The notes: generated from the letters alone by a model not told the origin. Shown: positions 7,040 to 15,238, counted from the first letter of the stretch. The stretch: DNA of 64,000 bases from CAYHXN01 sp964360605 (GCA_964360605.1 CAYHXN010000002.1:9553-73552), one strand, 5' to 3'. Numbers and translations: made by a program.

Positions 7040-8966
7040 AAAGTCTAACTTCGGTTTTTTAAAAGTGGCGGCAGCTTCGCCCAAGTTAAGGGTTGCCGAT
7101 ATTGATTATAACACCGGCGAGATAATTAAACAGCTTAAAAAGGCGGCATCCGGCGGCGCGCGCCTTGTCGTATTTCCAGAACTTTCGATTACCGGATATA
7201 CCGCGGCGGATTTATTCCACCAACGGGCGTTTTTAGAAGCGGTAGCTCCGGCTTTGGTTAAAATCGCCGCCGCGAGTAGAAATTTAAACAGCGTTGCTAT
7301 AGTCGGTGCGCCAGTTCCTTCCGACGGGAAAATTTACAACGCGGCAATCGTGATTTTTGGAGGAAAAATTCTTGGAATTATTCCAAAAACCTATATTCCC
7401 GGATATAAAGAATTTTACGAAGAGCGCTGGTTCGCTTCCGCTAGAGATTTAGTAAATAAAGAAGTGGAAATCGGCGGGAAAAAGGTTCCGATTGGCGCCG
7501 ACTTATTGTTTAAGTTCCCTAAAATTCCCGGCTTTGTTTTGGGTATAGAAATTTGTGAAGATTTGTGGACGCCATTACCGCCAAGCGCTTTTCAATCTAT
7601 TGGAGGCGCGACTATAATCGCCAATCTTTCTGCTTCTAATGATTTAGTCGGAAAAGCGGATTACCGGCGATCTTTAGTGGCCCAGCAATCCGCCCGTTTG
7701 ATTAGCGGCTATATTTATTCTTCCTGCGGCGTCTATGAATCTACTACCGATGTGGTTTTCGGCGGACATTTATTAATCGCGGAAAACGGAGGTGTTTTGA
7801 ATGAATCCCAGCGATTTTCCAGAAACAGCGAGATTATTTTTTCCGAAATTGATTTAGAGCATCTGGCGATTGACCGCGAGCGGACTACTAGTTTTGGAGA
7901 GTCCGTGCATGAGGGCGGAAAAAAAGAATTCCGGTTTATTGATGTTCCTATGTCGCTTTTACCTTTATCACTGATTCGCCAAATTGATCCGCATCCGTTT
8001 GTTCCTCAAAACCCGAATGAATTAGACAAGCGCAGTGAAGAAATTTTTAACATTCAATCCGCCGGTTTAGCCAAGCGTTTGGAATACGCAAAGTTAAAAA
8101 AAATGATAATCGGCGTTTCCGGTGGACTGGATTCCACTCTTGCTCTTTTAGTGTCGGCAAGAACCGCCGATTTATTGGAATTGCCGAGGCAGAATATTTT
8201 AGCTTTTACGATGCCGGGATTTGCCACTACGAAACGCACTAAATCTAACGCCCTGAAACTGGCTGAATTATTGGGAGCGGAAACGGAAACGATTGATATA
8301 ACCGCCGGAGCAAAACAGCATCTGAAGGAACTTGGGCACGACGGCAAAAAACAGGATTTAGTTTTCCAAAACGTCCAAGCCCGGTATCGTACTTTGGTTT
8401 TAATGAACAAATCTAATCAGCTTGGTGGAATCGTAGTCGGCACCGGAGATTTGTCGGAGCTGGCTTTAGGATGGAACACTTTTACCGGCGACCAGATTTC
8501 GCATTACAACGTTAATGCTGGCGTTCCAAAAACCTTAGTTAGATATTTGGTGGATTGGGTTAGCAAACGATCAGAGTTTCAAAAAGCGAAAAAAGTTTTA
8601 AAAGATATTTTAGACACGCCGATTTCCCCAGAATTAGTGAAAGAAAAAGGCGATAAAATTACCCAAAAAACGGAAGATTTAATCGGGCCGTACGAACTTC
8701 ACGACTTTTTCCTTTATCACTTTTTGCGATGGGGGAGCGGGCCGAGGAAAATCTTATTTTTGGCTGAACGGGCGTTCGGCAAGAAATATAGCGCCGCGAC
8801 CATTAAAAAGTGGCTGAAAAGCTTTTTGGAAAGATTTTTTGGCAATCAGTGGAAGCGGTCTGTGATGCCGGACGGCCCGAAAGTCGGTTCGGTCGCTCTT
8901 TCTCCGCGAGGAGATTGGCGAATGCCATCGGACGCCGAAGCAAAACTTTGGCTAAAAGAACTATGA
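7026..8966 (+). CDS. nadE: Glutamine-dependent NAD+ synthetase
   Basis: NadE amidates nicotinate adenine dinucleotide to NAD. The N-terminal nitrilase-type glutaminase has the triad Glu52 (VFPELSITGYT), Lys121 (IPKTYIPGY) and Cys177 (GIEICEDLW). The C-terminal synthetase has the PP-loop IIGVSGGLDSTLAL near residue 362 and GTGDLSELALGW. At 646 aa it is the long two-domain form. It is the first gene of an operon: its stop TGA overlaps the ATG of the NrtR-like gene. Confidence 0.95.
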   Translation: MNTIKKSNFGFLKVAAASPKLRVADIDYNTGEIIKQLKKAASGGARLVVFPELSITGYTAADLFHQRAFLEAVAPALVKIAAASRNLNSVAIVGAPVPSDGKIYNAAIVIFGGKILGIIPKTYIPGYKEFYEERWFASARDLVNKEVEIGGKKVPIGADLLFKFPKIPGFVLGIEICEDLWTPLPPSAFQSIGGATIIANLSASNDLVGKADYRRSLVAQQSARLISGYIYSSCGVYESTTDVVFGGHLLIAENGGVLNESQRFSRNSEIIFSEIDLEHLAIDRERTTSFGESVHEGGKKEFRFIDVPMSLLPLSLIRQIDPHPFVPQNPNELDKRSEEIFNIQSAGLAKRLEYAKLKKMIIGVSGGLDSTLALLVSARTADLLELPRQNILAFTMPGFATTKRTKSNALKLAELLGAETETIDITAGAKQHLKELGHDGKKQDLVFQNVQARYRTLVLMNKSNQLGGIVVGTGDLSELALGWNTFTGDQISHYNVNAGVPKTLVRYLVDWVSKRSEFQKAKKVLKDILDTPISPELVKEKGDKITQKTEDLIGPYELHDFFLYHFLRWGSGPRKILFLAERAFGKKYSAATIKKWLKSFLERFFGNQWKRSVMPDGPKVGSVALSPRGDWRMPSDAEAKLWLKEL

Positions 8967-9634
8967 ATAAAAATAATTTATATTGGCCACCGGCGGTTAC
9001 CGTGGATGTGGTTATTTTTACTATTGAAAACGGCGCTTTAAAAGTTCTACTGATTAGGCGTCCGGAAAAACCTTTTGCCAATAAATGGGCATTGCCGGGA
9101 GGATTTTTATTTAAAAACGAAACTTCCGCGGAAGCCGCCAAACGGATTTTAAAAGATAAAGCAGGCGTTAATAATGTTTATTTAGAACAACTTTACACTT
9201 TTGACGACCCAAATCGTGACCCGCGGGGCCATGTTCTTACTGTTTCCTATTTCGCTTTAGTGAATTTCGGAAAAATAAAGTTTTTAGGGAAAGACGCTCA
9301 AACGCCGACTTTTCATCCGACCGGCCAACTTCCTAAACTTGCTTTTGACCATAAAGAAATTGTTAATTATTCCGTCCGACGCCTTCGCTACAAACTGGAG
9401 TATACCAACGCCGTTTATTCTATTCTACCGGCAAATTTTACTTTCGGAGAGCTTCAACAAGTTCACGAAACGATTTTGGATAAAAAAATGGACAAGCGGA
9501 ATTTTCGTAAAAAGTTTATGTCCTTGGGCCTGATTAAGTCCGTGAATAAAAAATTGACCGGCGCGCGACAGCGTCCGGCAGAGCTTTTCCGCTTTGCTAT
9601 TCAAAAACCCCGCGAGTTAAAGAGATTTTTATAA
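8963..9634 (+). CDS. nrtR: NrtR-like regulator (degenerate Nudix domain plus C-terminal winged helix)
   Basis: The 223-aa protein has a Nudix domain at about residues 10-140. The Nudix box (residues 47-69) reads GFLFKNETSAEAAKRILKDKAGV: the metal-binding glutamates of REUXEEXGU are replaced (Ile62, Asp65, Lys66). The C-terminal 80 residues (FTFGELQQVHETILDKKMDKRNFRKK) match the winged-helix part of NrtR-type NAD regulators. In this family the Nudix domain senses NAD-related ligands and the helix domain binds DNA. It starts at ATG 8963 overlapping the nadE stop (ATGA), so the two are co-translated. A longer frame from 8810 is only read-through inside nadE. An active Nudix enzyme is less likely. 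Confidence 0.8.
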   Translation: MNKNNLYWPPAVTVDVVIFTIENGALKVLLIRRPEKPFANKWALPGGFLFKNETSAEAAKRILKDKAGVNNVYLEQLYTFDDPNRDPRGHVLTVSYFALVNFGKIKFLGKDAQTPTFHPTGQLPKLAFDHKEIVNYSVRRLRYKLEYTNAVYSILPANFTFGELQQVHETILDKKMDKRNFRKKFMSLGLIKSVNKKLTGARQRPAELFRFAIQKPRELKRFL

Positions 9635-9655
9635 TTTTACTTCGCAAAGTTTTTT

Positions 9656-9664
9656 TGATATAAT
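9656..9664 (+). promoter_or_regulatory. Extended -10 (TGATATAAT)
   Basis: A TGnTATAAT element 27 nt before ATG 9692 probably gives the radical SAM gene its own promoter. A GGGGAG ribosome binding site follows. Confidence 0.6.
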
Positions 9665-9691
9665 CTTGCCAGCGCATTAAAAGGGGAGTGA

Positions 9692-10564
9692 ATGAGAGTT
9701 CAGACTTTTAGTATTCTGGCCGGAAGTGAAGCCTGCAATGCCCGTTGCCCATTTTGCGTTTCTAAAATGACTCCGCCAATGGGCATAGAACTGAAAGAGC
9801 CAGAAGTGAATTGGAGAAATTTTCGCAAGGCCTGCCGTTTGGCTCAACTGACCGACGTTACTACAGTTATGTTTACGGGTAAGGGCGAGCCCACTTTATT
9901 TCCAAAACAAATCACCAGATTTATGGACGAGCTTGCGCGATACGATTTTCCAATTATTGAAATTCAGACTAACGGCATACCCATTGCGGAAAAACCGGAG
10001 ATTTACGACCAATACCTGAAAGAATGGTACGAAAAGGGGTTGACCACCATTGCGATTTCAATTGTTCATTATGATACGGAAAAAAATCGCCAAAATTACC
10101 TGCCTTCTAAAAAATCTTACATTGATCTGCCGGCGTTGATAAAAAAACTACACGATTTTAAATTTTCCGTGCGGCTGACCTGTATTATGGTTCGGGAAGG
10201 CATTAATGGCGTTGCCGAATTGGAAAGACTAGTTCAATTCGCCAAGGAGAACAAAGTTGAACAGCTGACTGTGACGCCTGTCAATAAACCGGAAGAAACC
10301 GAAAACGAGGAAGTGTGGCATTGGACGAAAGAAAATCATCTTTTACCGGAACAACTCAAAGAAATTATCAATTATCTGGAGAAAAATGGTTCTCATCTGA
10401 TGACTCTTTCGCATGGCGCAAAAGTGTATGATCTCCACGGCCAAAATATTTGCTTAAATTATTGCCTGACGGTCCAGCCAGAAAGCGAAACTATGCGAAA
10501 CATTATTTTCTTTCCGGACGGCCATCCTCGTCCTTATTGGCAGTATCCCGCAACTCTGTTTTAA
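9692..10564 (+). CDS. Radical SAM protein, substrate unknown
   Basis: The 290-aa protein has the CNARCPFC motif (CX3CX2C, about residues 15-22) that binds the [4Fe-4S] cluster for SAM cleavage. A glycine-rich SAM contact FTGKGEPTLFP (about 60-70) and an IQTNGI strand follow, as in MoaA-like enzymes. The C-terminus has two more Cys (NICLNYC), possibly an auxiliary site, and an unusual FPDGHPRPYWQYP ending. It lies inside the NAD island between the NrtR-like gene and the deoxyribosyltransferase-Nudix gene. I cannot assign a reaction. Confidence 0.8.
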   Translation: MRVQTFSILAGSEACNARCPFCVSKMTPPMGIELKEPEVNWRNFRKACRLAQLTDVTTVMFTGKGEPTLFPKQITRFMDELARYDFPIIEIQTNGIPIAEKPEIYDQYLKEWYEKGLTTIAISIVHYDTEKNRQNYLPSKKSYIDLPALIKKLHDFKFSVRLTCIMVREGINGVAELERLVQFAKENKVEQLTVTPVNKPEETENEEVWHWTKENHLLPEQLKEIINYLEKNGSHLMTLSHGAKVYDLHGQNICLNYCLTVQPESETMRNIIFFPDGHPRPYWQYPATLF

Positions 10565-10565
10565 A

Positions 10566-10587
10566 CCGCGCTTAGCGCGGTTTTTTG
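10566..10587 (+). terminator. Rho-independent terminator
   Basis: CCGCGC, loop TTA, GCGCGG, then six T immediately after the radical SAM stop. Confidence 0.85.
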
Positions 10588-10644
10588 TTGATAAAAATTA
10601 GTTATTTTGATAAGTTTTTATTAGAGTTCTTTAAAAGGTGAAAA

Positions 10645-11817
10645 ATGGACTTAGTATACACTGGAGAAACAGCGCCTGCTGTATGGTTAAAATCCATATT
10701 TTTGGCGGGACCTTCGCCGCGATCTCTAAATGTTAAATCTTGGCGGTCGGAAGCGATTATACTTTTAGAAAAGGCGGGTTATGACGGAGTAGTTTTTGTT
10801 CCGGAAAATCGTTCTGGCAAAACTGTTTACGAGGATAATTATGAAAAAAGTATTGATTGGGAACACCAAAATCTATACCGGTCAGATATAATCTTATTTT
10901 GGGTGCCGCGCAATCTTCGAACTATGCCGGCTTTTACCACTAATGTGGAATTTGGGCTTTTTGCTAATTCCGGCTACGTTGTTTTCGGTGCGCCTCCGCG
11001 GGCGACGAAAAATCGCTATCTTAAACTAGTTTGTGAAAAATTTTTGATACCGAAATACGACGATCTCGCATCATCAATTAAAACCGCTTTAGAAAAAATC
11101 GGCGATGGCGCGCCACGCAGCGACGGGGAGCGGGATATTCCCCTTTTGGTATGGCGTAGGAGTTCTTTCCAAGAATGGTACTTAGCGCTTCGTAAAGCCG
11201 GAAACCGATTAGACTACGCGAAGTTGGTTTATTCTTGCAGGCCGAAAGAACAATTCGTATATTCTTGGATCATTGAAGCCAAAATCTTTATAGGTTCGGA
11301 GAAACGCCACAAAACTAATGAAATTGTAATTTCCCGGGGTGATATTTCTTCTGTGGTATTGTACCGACGCGCCTCAAATCTTCTGGACACGGAAATAGTT
11401 CTGGCGCGCGAGTTTCGCAGTCCGGTAAGAAATTCAGACGGGTTTGTTTGGGAAAACCCGGGCGGATCTTCTCCTAATCCCAATATCGATCCTTTGGAGG
11501 TAGCTATTGAAGAGGTTTACGAAGAAAATGGGCTAAGGCTTGACCCAAAACGATTAGCGCCTTTAGGAAGCCGGCAATTGGCGGCGACTTTTTCTGCCCA
11601 CCACGCACATTTGTTTAAAGTGGAATTGACCGCTGAAGAAATTAATTGGTTCCGTTCTCAAAAAGGAGTGGCAAGGGGAGTGAATCTTGGTAAGAGTGAA
11701 ACCGGCGAACGGGTATACACGGAAGTTACGACTATTAGAGAAATTCTGGAAAATAACTTAGTAGATTGGAGTAATCTCGGAATGATTTTTGTGGCTTTAA
11801 ATAGCAATCCCCATTAA
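10645..11817 (+). CDS. Fusion: nucleoside 2-deoxyribosyltransferase-like domain plus Nudix domain
   Basis: Residues 1-140 resemble the nucleoside deoxyribosyltransferase fold: KSIFLAGPSPR at the start, a Trp/Asp/Ile patch (YRSDIILFWVPRN) and the TNVEFGLFANSG helix with the usual catalytic-type Glu. Residues 200-385 form a Nudix domain with the box core EEVYEENGL near residue 289, which keeps the metal-binding acidic residues. Between them is an unassigned segment (about 150-200). The fusion points to cleaving or transferring a base and then hydrolysing a nucleotide sugar, perhaps in NAD or nucleotide recycling given the NAD neighbours. AAAGGTG precedes ATG 10645. Confidence 0.75.
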   Translation: MDLVYTGETAPAVWLKSIFLAGPSPRSLNVKSWRSEAIILLEKAGYDGVVFVPENRSGKTVYEDNYEKSIDWEHQNLYRSDIILFWVPRNLRTMPAFTTNVEFGLFANSGYVVFGAPPRATKNRYLKLVCEKFLIPKYDDLASSIKTALEKIGDGAPRSDGERDIPLLVWRRSSFQEWYLALRKAGNRLDYAKLVYSCRPKEQFVYSWIIEAKIFIGSEKRHKTNEIVISRGDISSVVLYRRASNLLDTEIVLAREFRSPVRNSDGFVWENPGGSSPNPNIDPLEVAIEEVYEENGLRLDPKRLAPLGSRQLAATFSAHHAHLFKVELTAEEINWFRSQKGVARGVNLGKSETGERVYTEVTTIREILENNLVDWSNLGMIFVALNSNPH

Positions 11818-11832
11818 ATCGGGGATTTTTGT
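11806..11832 (+). terminator. Rho-independent terminator overlapping the stop codon
   Basis: AATCCCC, loop with the TAA stop, GGGGATT and a T-rich tail. Confidence 0.8.
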
Positions 11833-11852
11833 TTAGTGTATTTTTTACACGA
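11832..11852. promoter_or_regulatory. Imperfect palindrome upstream of pncA, similar to the nadE operator
   Basis: TTTAGTGT, seven bases, ACACGAA. The GTGT and ACAC cores are separated by exactly 7 bp, as in the nadE repeat. The site ends 7 bp before the pncA -35 box, a position more typical of activation or a secondary site than simple repression. Confidence 0.45.
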
Positions 11853-11858
11853 ATAAGC

Positions 11859-11887
11859 TTGACCTTGTAAGCAATATTTAGTAAACT
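11859..11887 (+). promoter_or_regulatory. pncA promoter (TTGACC-17-TAAACT)
   Basis: TTGACC at 11859-11864, a 17-bp spacer, TAAACT at 11882-11887, followed by AGGAGA and ATG 11915. Confidence 0.75.
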
Positions 11888-11914
11888 AAGGCCAGGAACT
11901 TGAAAGGAGAGCCC

Positions 11915-12523
11915 ATGAAGAAAGCGCTGTTGATTGTGGATGTCCAGAAGGATTTTTGTCCGGGCGGGTCTTTGGCAGTGCCCAACGGCGATGAAGTAGT
12001 GAAGCCGCTGAATAATCTGGCAGTCCATGCTCTTTTATACGGTTGGTCTTTATTTGCATCTCGTGACTGGCACCCTCTGGTAACGAAGCATTTTTCTAAT
12101 TATGGCGGCATTTGGCCCATACATTGCGTGCAGAATACCCGCGGCGCAGAATTTCACTACGGTCTTTATATGAACGCCGCGGGAACATTTTATAAAACGG
12201 AAATAGTTTCTAAAGGAGTTCAGCCCGATGAAGATGGCTACTCGGCTTTTGACGGCAATTGCGATCAACTGGAAAAGCCGCTATTGGAAGTTCTTAATCT
12301 TCAGGGAATAACTGAAATCTATATTGGCGGCCTCGCGACCGATTACTGCGTTCGCGCTTCGGCGCTGGACGCCGTCAAGTATGGTTTTAAGACCTATCTT
12401 CTACTGGACGCCTGCCGCGCGGTAAATCTCAAACCTGGCGACGGCGAAAAGGCGGTTGAAGAAATGAAGAAGGCCGGTGTAATTATTACGACTACTGGAG
12501 AGGTGATGAGTGGAAAAGTTTGA
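11915..12523 (+). CDS. pncA: Nicotinamidase
   Basis: PncA deamidates nicotinamide to nicotinate. The 202-aa isochorismatase-fold protein has Asp9 (LLIVDVQKDF), the metal ligands in SRDWHP (Asp51, His53) and PIH near 70, Lys94 (FYKTE), and catalytic Cys145 in GLATDYCV. ATG 11915 with AGGAGA upstream is preferred over the TTG at 11900. Its 3' end overlaps pncB by 14 nt, so the two are translationally coupled steps of nicotinamide salvage. Confidence 0.93.
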   Translation: MKKALLIVDVQKDFCPGGSLAVPNGDEVVKPLNNLAVHALLYGWSLFASRDWHPLVTKHFSNYGGIWPIHCVQNTRGAEFHYGLYMNAAGTFYKTEIVSKGVQPDEDGYSAFDGNCDQLEKPLLEVLNLQGITEIYIGGLATDYCVRASALDAVKYGFKTYLLLDACRAVNLKPGDGEKAVEEMKKAGVIITTTGEVMSGKV

Positions 12524-13775
12524 GCGGCGCGCTGGCGAACCGATTATTCAGTCCTTATTGGATATTGATTTTTATAAATTTTCCATGGGCCAGTGGATTT
12601 TTCACAGATATCCGGACGTCAAAGTAAAATTCGGATTGACTAACAGAACAAAGGGAATTCTTTTGGCAGATTCAATACCGGAGAAGGACTTGCGCGGGGA
12701 ACTAGACCACATCCGCGCTTTGCGTTTTAACAACAGCGAACTGCATTATCTTCGGGGAACGAATGAATATGGATACCGAATGTTTCAGGAGAATTACCTG
12801 GAGTTTTTAAGCAAACTAGAATTGCCGGAGTATTCCTTGGAAAAAAATTCAGAGGGCCAGTATAAATTAGAATTTTCTGGGTCTTGGAAAGCCGTTACTT
12901 ATTGGGAAACATTGGCGCTATCAATTATTAGCGAACTTTATTACGAAAGCCAGCTAAAAAAACTTTCCCAATTTCAACGGGACGCTGTTTACGCGGAAGG
13001 AATCTTGCGGCTTGATAGAAAAATTAAATCCTTATTGGAACACCCAGAAATAATTTTTAGTGATTTTGGAACGAGGCGCCGATTCGGGCGTTCTTGGCAA
13101 GATTACGAAGTTGCCGCATTAGCTTCGCGGGTTTCTAAAACACAGTTTCGCGGGACTTCCAATGTTTATTTAGCGATGAAGCACGGACTTCTTCCAATGG
13201 GAACTTCCGCGCATGAATTGGGAATGGTATTGGCGGCTATCCGTGAGAACGGCAGTCCGGAAAGCTTGCGAGAATCCCAAGACGAAGCCTTTTGTTCTTG
13301 GTGGAATGATTACGGTGTTGGGTTGTCCATTGCTCTGACGGATACGTTTGGAAGTAAATTCTTTTTCAGAACCGCGTCAAGGCACATTGCTAGGGAGTGG
13401 AAGGGATTAAGGCAAGATTCGGGGAATCCATTGGAATTCGCAAAAATGGCTATGGAGTGGTATCGCGGCCACGGCATTGATCCAAAAAAGAAAACGATAA
13501 TTTTCAGCGACCAGCAGAATATGGAAACGATGCTGAAAATAACAGAAGCCATCAAAGATGAGATAATGATTAGCTTCGGTTGGGGGACAGACCTTACCAA
13601 CGATCTTGGATATAAGCCATTGTCTCTTGTGATTAAGGTCGTGGAAGCTGACGGCAAGCCGGCAGTAAAGTTAAGCGATAATTTGGCAAAAGCAATGGGT
13701 GATTCGGAGACGGTGGAACGATACAAGAAAATGGCAGGCTATAAAATTTCCTTTTGGGAAGATTGCCGGTCTTAG
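12510..13775 (+). CDS. pncB: Nicotinate phosphoribosyltransferase
   Basis: PncB converts nicotinate and PRPP to nicotinate mononucleotide. The 421-aa protein begins with LLDIDFYKFSMGQWIF, and shows FSDFGTRRRFG, GTSNVYLAMKHGLLPMGTSAHE, the phosphate-binding region LRQDSGNP and the SFGWGTDLTNDLG segment. The length is typical. The start is GTG 12510 after GGAGAGG, inside the end of pncA. It completes the Preiss-Handler entry together with nadD and nadE. Confidence 0.93.
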   Translation: MEKFERRAGEPIIQSLLDIDFYKFSMGQWIFHRYPDVKVKFGLTNRTKGILLADSIPEKDLRGELDHIRALRFNNSELHYLRGTNEYGYRMFQENYLEFLSKLELPEYSLEKNSEGQYKLEFSGSWKAVTYWETLALSIISELYYESQLKKLSQFQRDAVYAEGILRLDRKIKSLLEHPEIIFSDFGTRRRFGRSWQDYEVAALASRVSKTQFRGTSNVYLAMKHGLLPMGTSAHELGMVLAAIRENGSPESLRESQDEAFCSWWNDYGVGLSIALTDTFGSKFFFRTASRHIAREWKGLRQDSGNPLEFAKMAMEWYRGHGIDPKKKTIIFSDQQNMETMLKITEAIKDEIMISFGWGTDLTNDLGYKPLSLVIKVVEADGKPAVKLSDNLAKAMGDSETVERYKKMAGYKISFWEDCRS

Positions 13776-13778
13776 TGC

Positions 13779-13806
13779 AAAGCGGGATAAAACCCGCTTT
13801 TTTTAT
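13779..13806 (+). terminator. Rho-independent terminator
   Basis: AAAGCGGG, ATAAAA loop, CCCGCTTT and a T run. The core GCGGGATAAAACCCGC is repeated exactly after nadA. Confidence 0.85.
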
Positions 13807-13823
13807 TGTTTGTCCAAAGAAAA

Positions 13824-13885
13824 CCCCGACCATAAGGTCGGGGATGAATTTAGTTACAAACAATAAAACCCCGCCGTTGGCGGGG
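13824..13885 (-). terminator. Two GC-rich hairpins, terminator-like on the minus strand
   Basis: CCCCGACC/GGTCGGGG (13824-13843, loop ATAA) and CCCCGCC/GGCGGGG (13869-13885). Read on the minus strand each is followed by TTTT, although no minus-strand gene lies nearby. Confidence 0.5.
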
Positions 13886-13886
13886 T

Positions 13887-13972
13887 GAAGCCAGAAACCA
13901 CGGCCGCCACGCCCCGCCACAGGCGAGGCTCCGCTTTCAGCGGGGCCGTGGGTAAGGCCGTGGAGAGGCTTC
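13887..13972. other. Large nested hairpin element upstream of nadA
   Basis: GAAGCC (13887-13892) pairs with GGCTTC (13967-13972), CCACGGCC (13898-13905) with GGCCGTGG (13956-13963), and an inner GCCCCGC with GCGGGGC. The stems are nested over 86 nt. It lies 23 nt before the nadA -10. It may be a transposed palindromic repeat or a structured RNA. Confidence 0.6.
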
Positions 13973-13994
13973 ATTTATAAAATATCCAAATTTA

Positions 13995-14003
13995 TGCTAT
14001 AAT
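13995..14003 (+). promoter_or_regulatory. nadA extended -10 (TGCTATAAT)
   Basis: A TGnTATAAT element 28 nt before ATG 14032. AAAGGA precedes the start codon by 6 nt. Confidence 0.7.
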
Positions 14004-14031
14004 TTCGGCAGATTTTATTGAAAGGAAAATA

Positions 14032-15201
14032 ATGTTTGCCAAAGAGTTGGGGGTAAAGTGGTATGATCTGTTTTCCCGTTACGCTAGCGATCTTTATCCC
14101 GGCCTTTATACGCGAGACTATTGCATTGAATTAGCTGGACAGGCGATGGAAATTAAAGAATTAGCTAAGGAAAAAGAATCTACGATTGTGGCGCATAACT
14201 ATTTACTGCCGGAATTCCACGAGATTGCCGATTTTGTCGGCGATTCGCTGGGTTTAAGTTTAAAAGTTAAAACCATTAAAGCTAAGCGAGTGGATTTTGA
14301 AAGTGTATTTTTTATGGGCGCTACGGCGAAAATAATCACCGGCGATGAAACGAAGGTTTATGTTTGCGATAAGCCGGAAGTGTTGGGCTGTTCCTTGGTT
14401 TTTGGAACTGACCATGGTTGGTTGGAAAATTGGCGAAAGGAAAATCCCGAAGGAGTTATTATCACTTATATCAACAGCGATGCTTATACAAAATCTTTAA
14501 GCCATTTTATTTCCACTTCCCGCAATACGGATAAAATCATTGCTTACGCTTTGAAAAATTATCCGGGAAGCAGAATTTTAGTAATGCCGGACAAGTATCT
14601 TGGCTTTGTTATGAAACAGCGGGCCTTGAAGATTCTAGAATCCGAAGGCGTTAAAGCCGACCCAACTTTAGTTGAAATTTACAAAGAGGAATACAATGGC
14701 CAGCGCGCGGCTTGCTATGTTCACGAACAGCTTGGCCCTGACGAAACCGAAATTGCCATGCTGGAACATCCGGGATGGGAATTGATGATCCATCCGGAGT
14801 GCGGCTGCGCCTCTTCGTGTTTAATGAAGCTTGAAGAAGGAAAGATTCCTCAAGACAAAGCTTATTTTTTGTCTACGGAGCAAATGGTGGAACACGCCAA
14901 AAAATCTTCCGGCAAAAAGTTTTTAGTAGCAACGGAAAAGGGAATGATCTATCGGCTTCGCAAAGAGATGCCCGATAAGGAGTTTCTACCCGTTTCCATG
15001 CAAGCCCAATGCAAATATATGAAGTCCAATATTTTTCCAAAACTATTGGATTCACTCAAGAATAACCGGCTGGAAATAGTTTTTTGCAACGATTGCTGTG
15101 ATCCGAAAAAACCCCACGAAAGCGACTGGGAAATACATCTCCAAAAGTCAGTGGCGGAAAAAGCGAGCATGGCAATCCGACGGATGCTGATGTTTAGATA
15201 G
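14032..15201 (+). CDS. nadA: Quinolinate synthase
   Basis: NadA condenses iminoaspartate with dihydroxyacetone phosphate to quinolinate using a [4Fe-4S] cluster. The 389-aa protein has VAHNYLLPE near residue 53, the DFVGDSL motif, and the three cluster cysteines: Cys120 (LGCSL), Cys256 (HPECGCASSC) and Cys327 (MQAQCKYMKSN). No nadB or nadC is in the window, so its substrate source and product use are unclear. The gene has its own promoter and terminator. Confidence 0.93.
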   Translation: MFAKELGVKWYDLFSRYASDLYPGLYTRDYCIELAGQAMEIKELAKEKESTIVAHNYLLPEFHEIADFVGDSLGLSLKVKTIKAKRVDFESVFFMGATAKIITGDETKVYVCDKPEVLGCSLVFGTDHGWLENWRKENPEGVIITYINSDAYTKSLSHFISTSRNTDKIIAYALKNYPGSRILVMPDKYLGFVMKQRALKILESEGVKADPTLVEIYKEEYNGQRAACYVHEQLGPDETEIAMLEHPGWELMIHPECGCASSCLMKLEEGKIPQDKAYFLSTEQMVEHAKKSSGKKFLVATEKGMIYRLRKEMPDKEFLPVSMQAQCKYMKSNIFPKLLDSLKNNRLEIVFCNDCCDPKKPHESDWEIHLQKSVAEKASMAIRRMLMFR

Positions 15202-15222
15202 CGGGATAAAACCCGCTTTTTT
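15201..15222 (+). terminator. Rho-independent terminator
   Basis: GCGGG, ATAAAA, CCCGC plus six T. It has the same core as the terminator after pncB. Confidence 0.85.
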
Positions 15223-15225
15223 GTT

Positions 15226-15231
15226 TATAAT
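15226..15231 (+). promoter_or_regulatory. nadD -10 box (TATAAT)
   Basis: TATAAT ends 7 nt before ATG 15239, with no room for a ribosome binding site, so a leaderless mRNA is likely. Confidence 0.55.
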
Positions 15232-15238
15232 TTAGAAA

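Noticed and set aside
8810..8962. Extra 51 residues at the start of the NrtR-like gene
   Set aside because: They overlap nadE in another frame; ATG 8963 overlaps the nadE stop as usual for coupled genes and fits the family.
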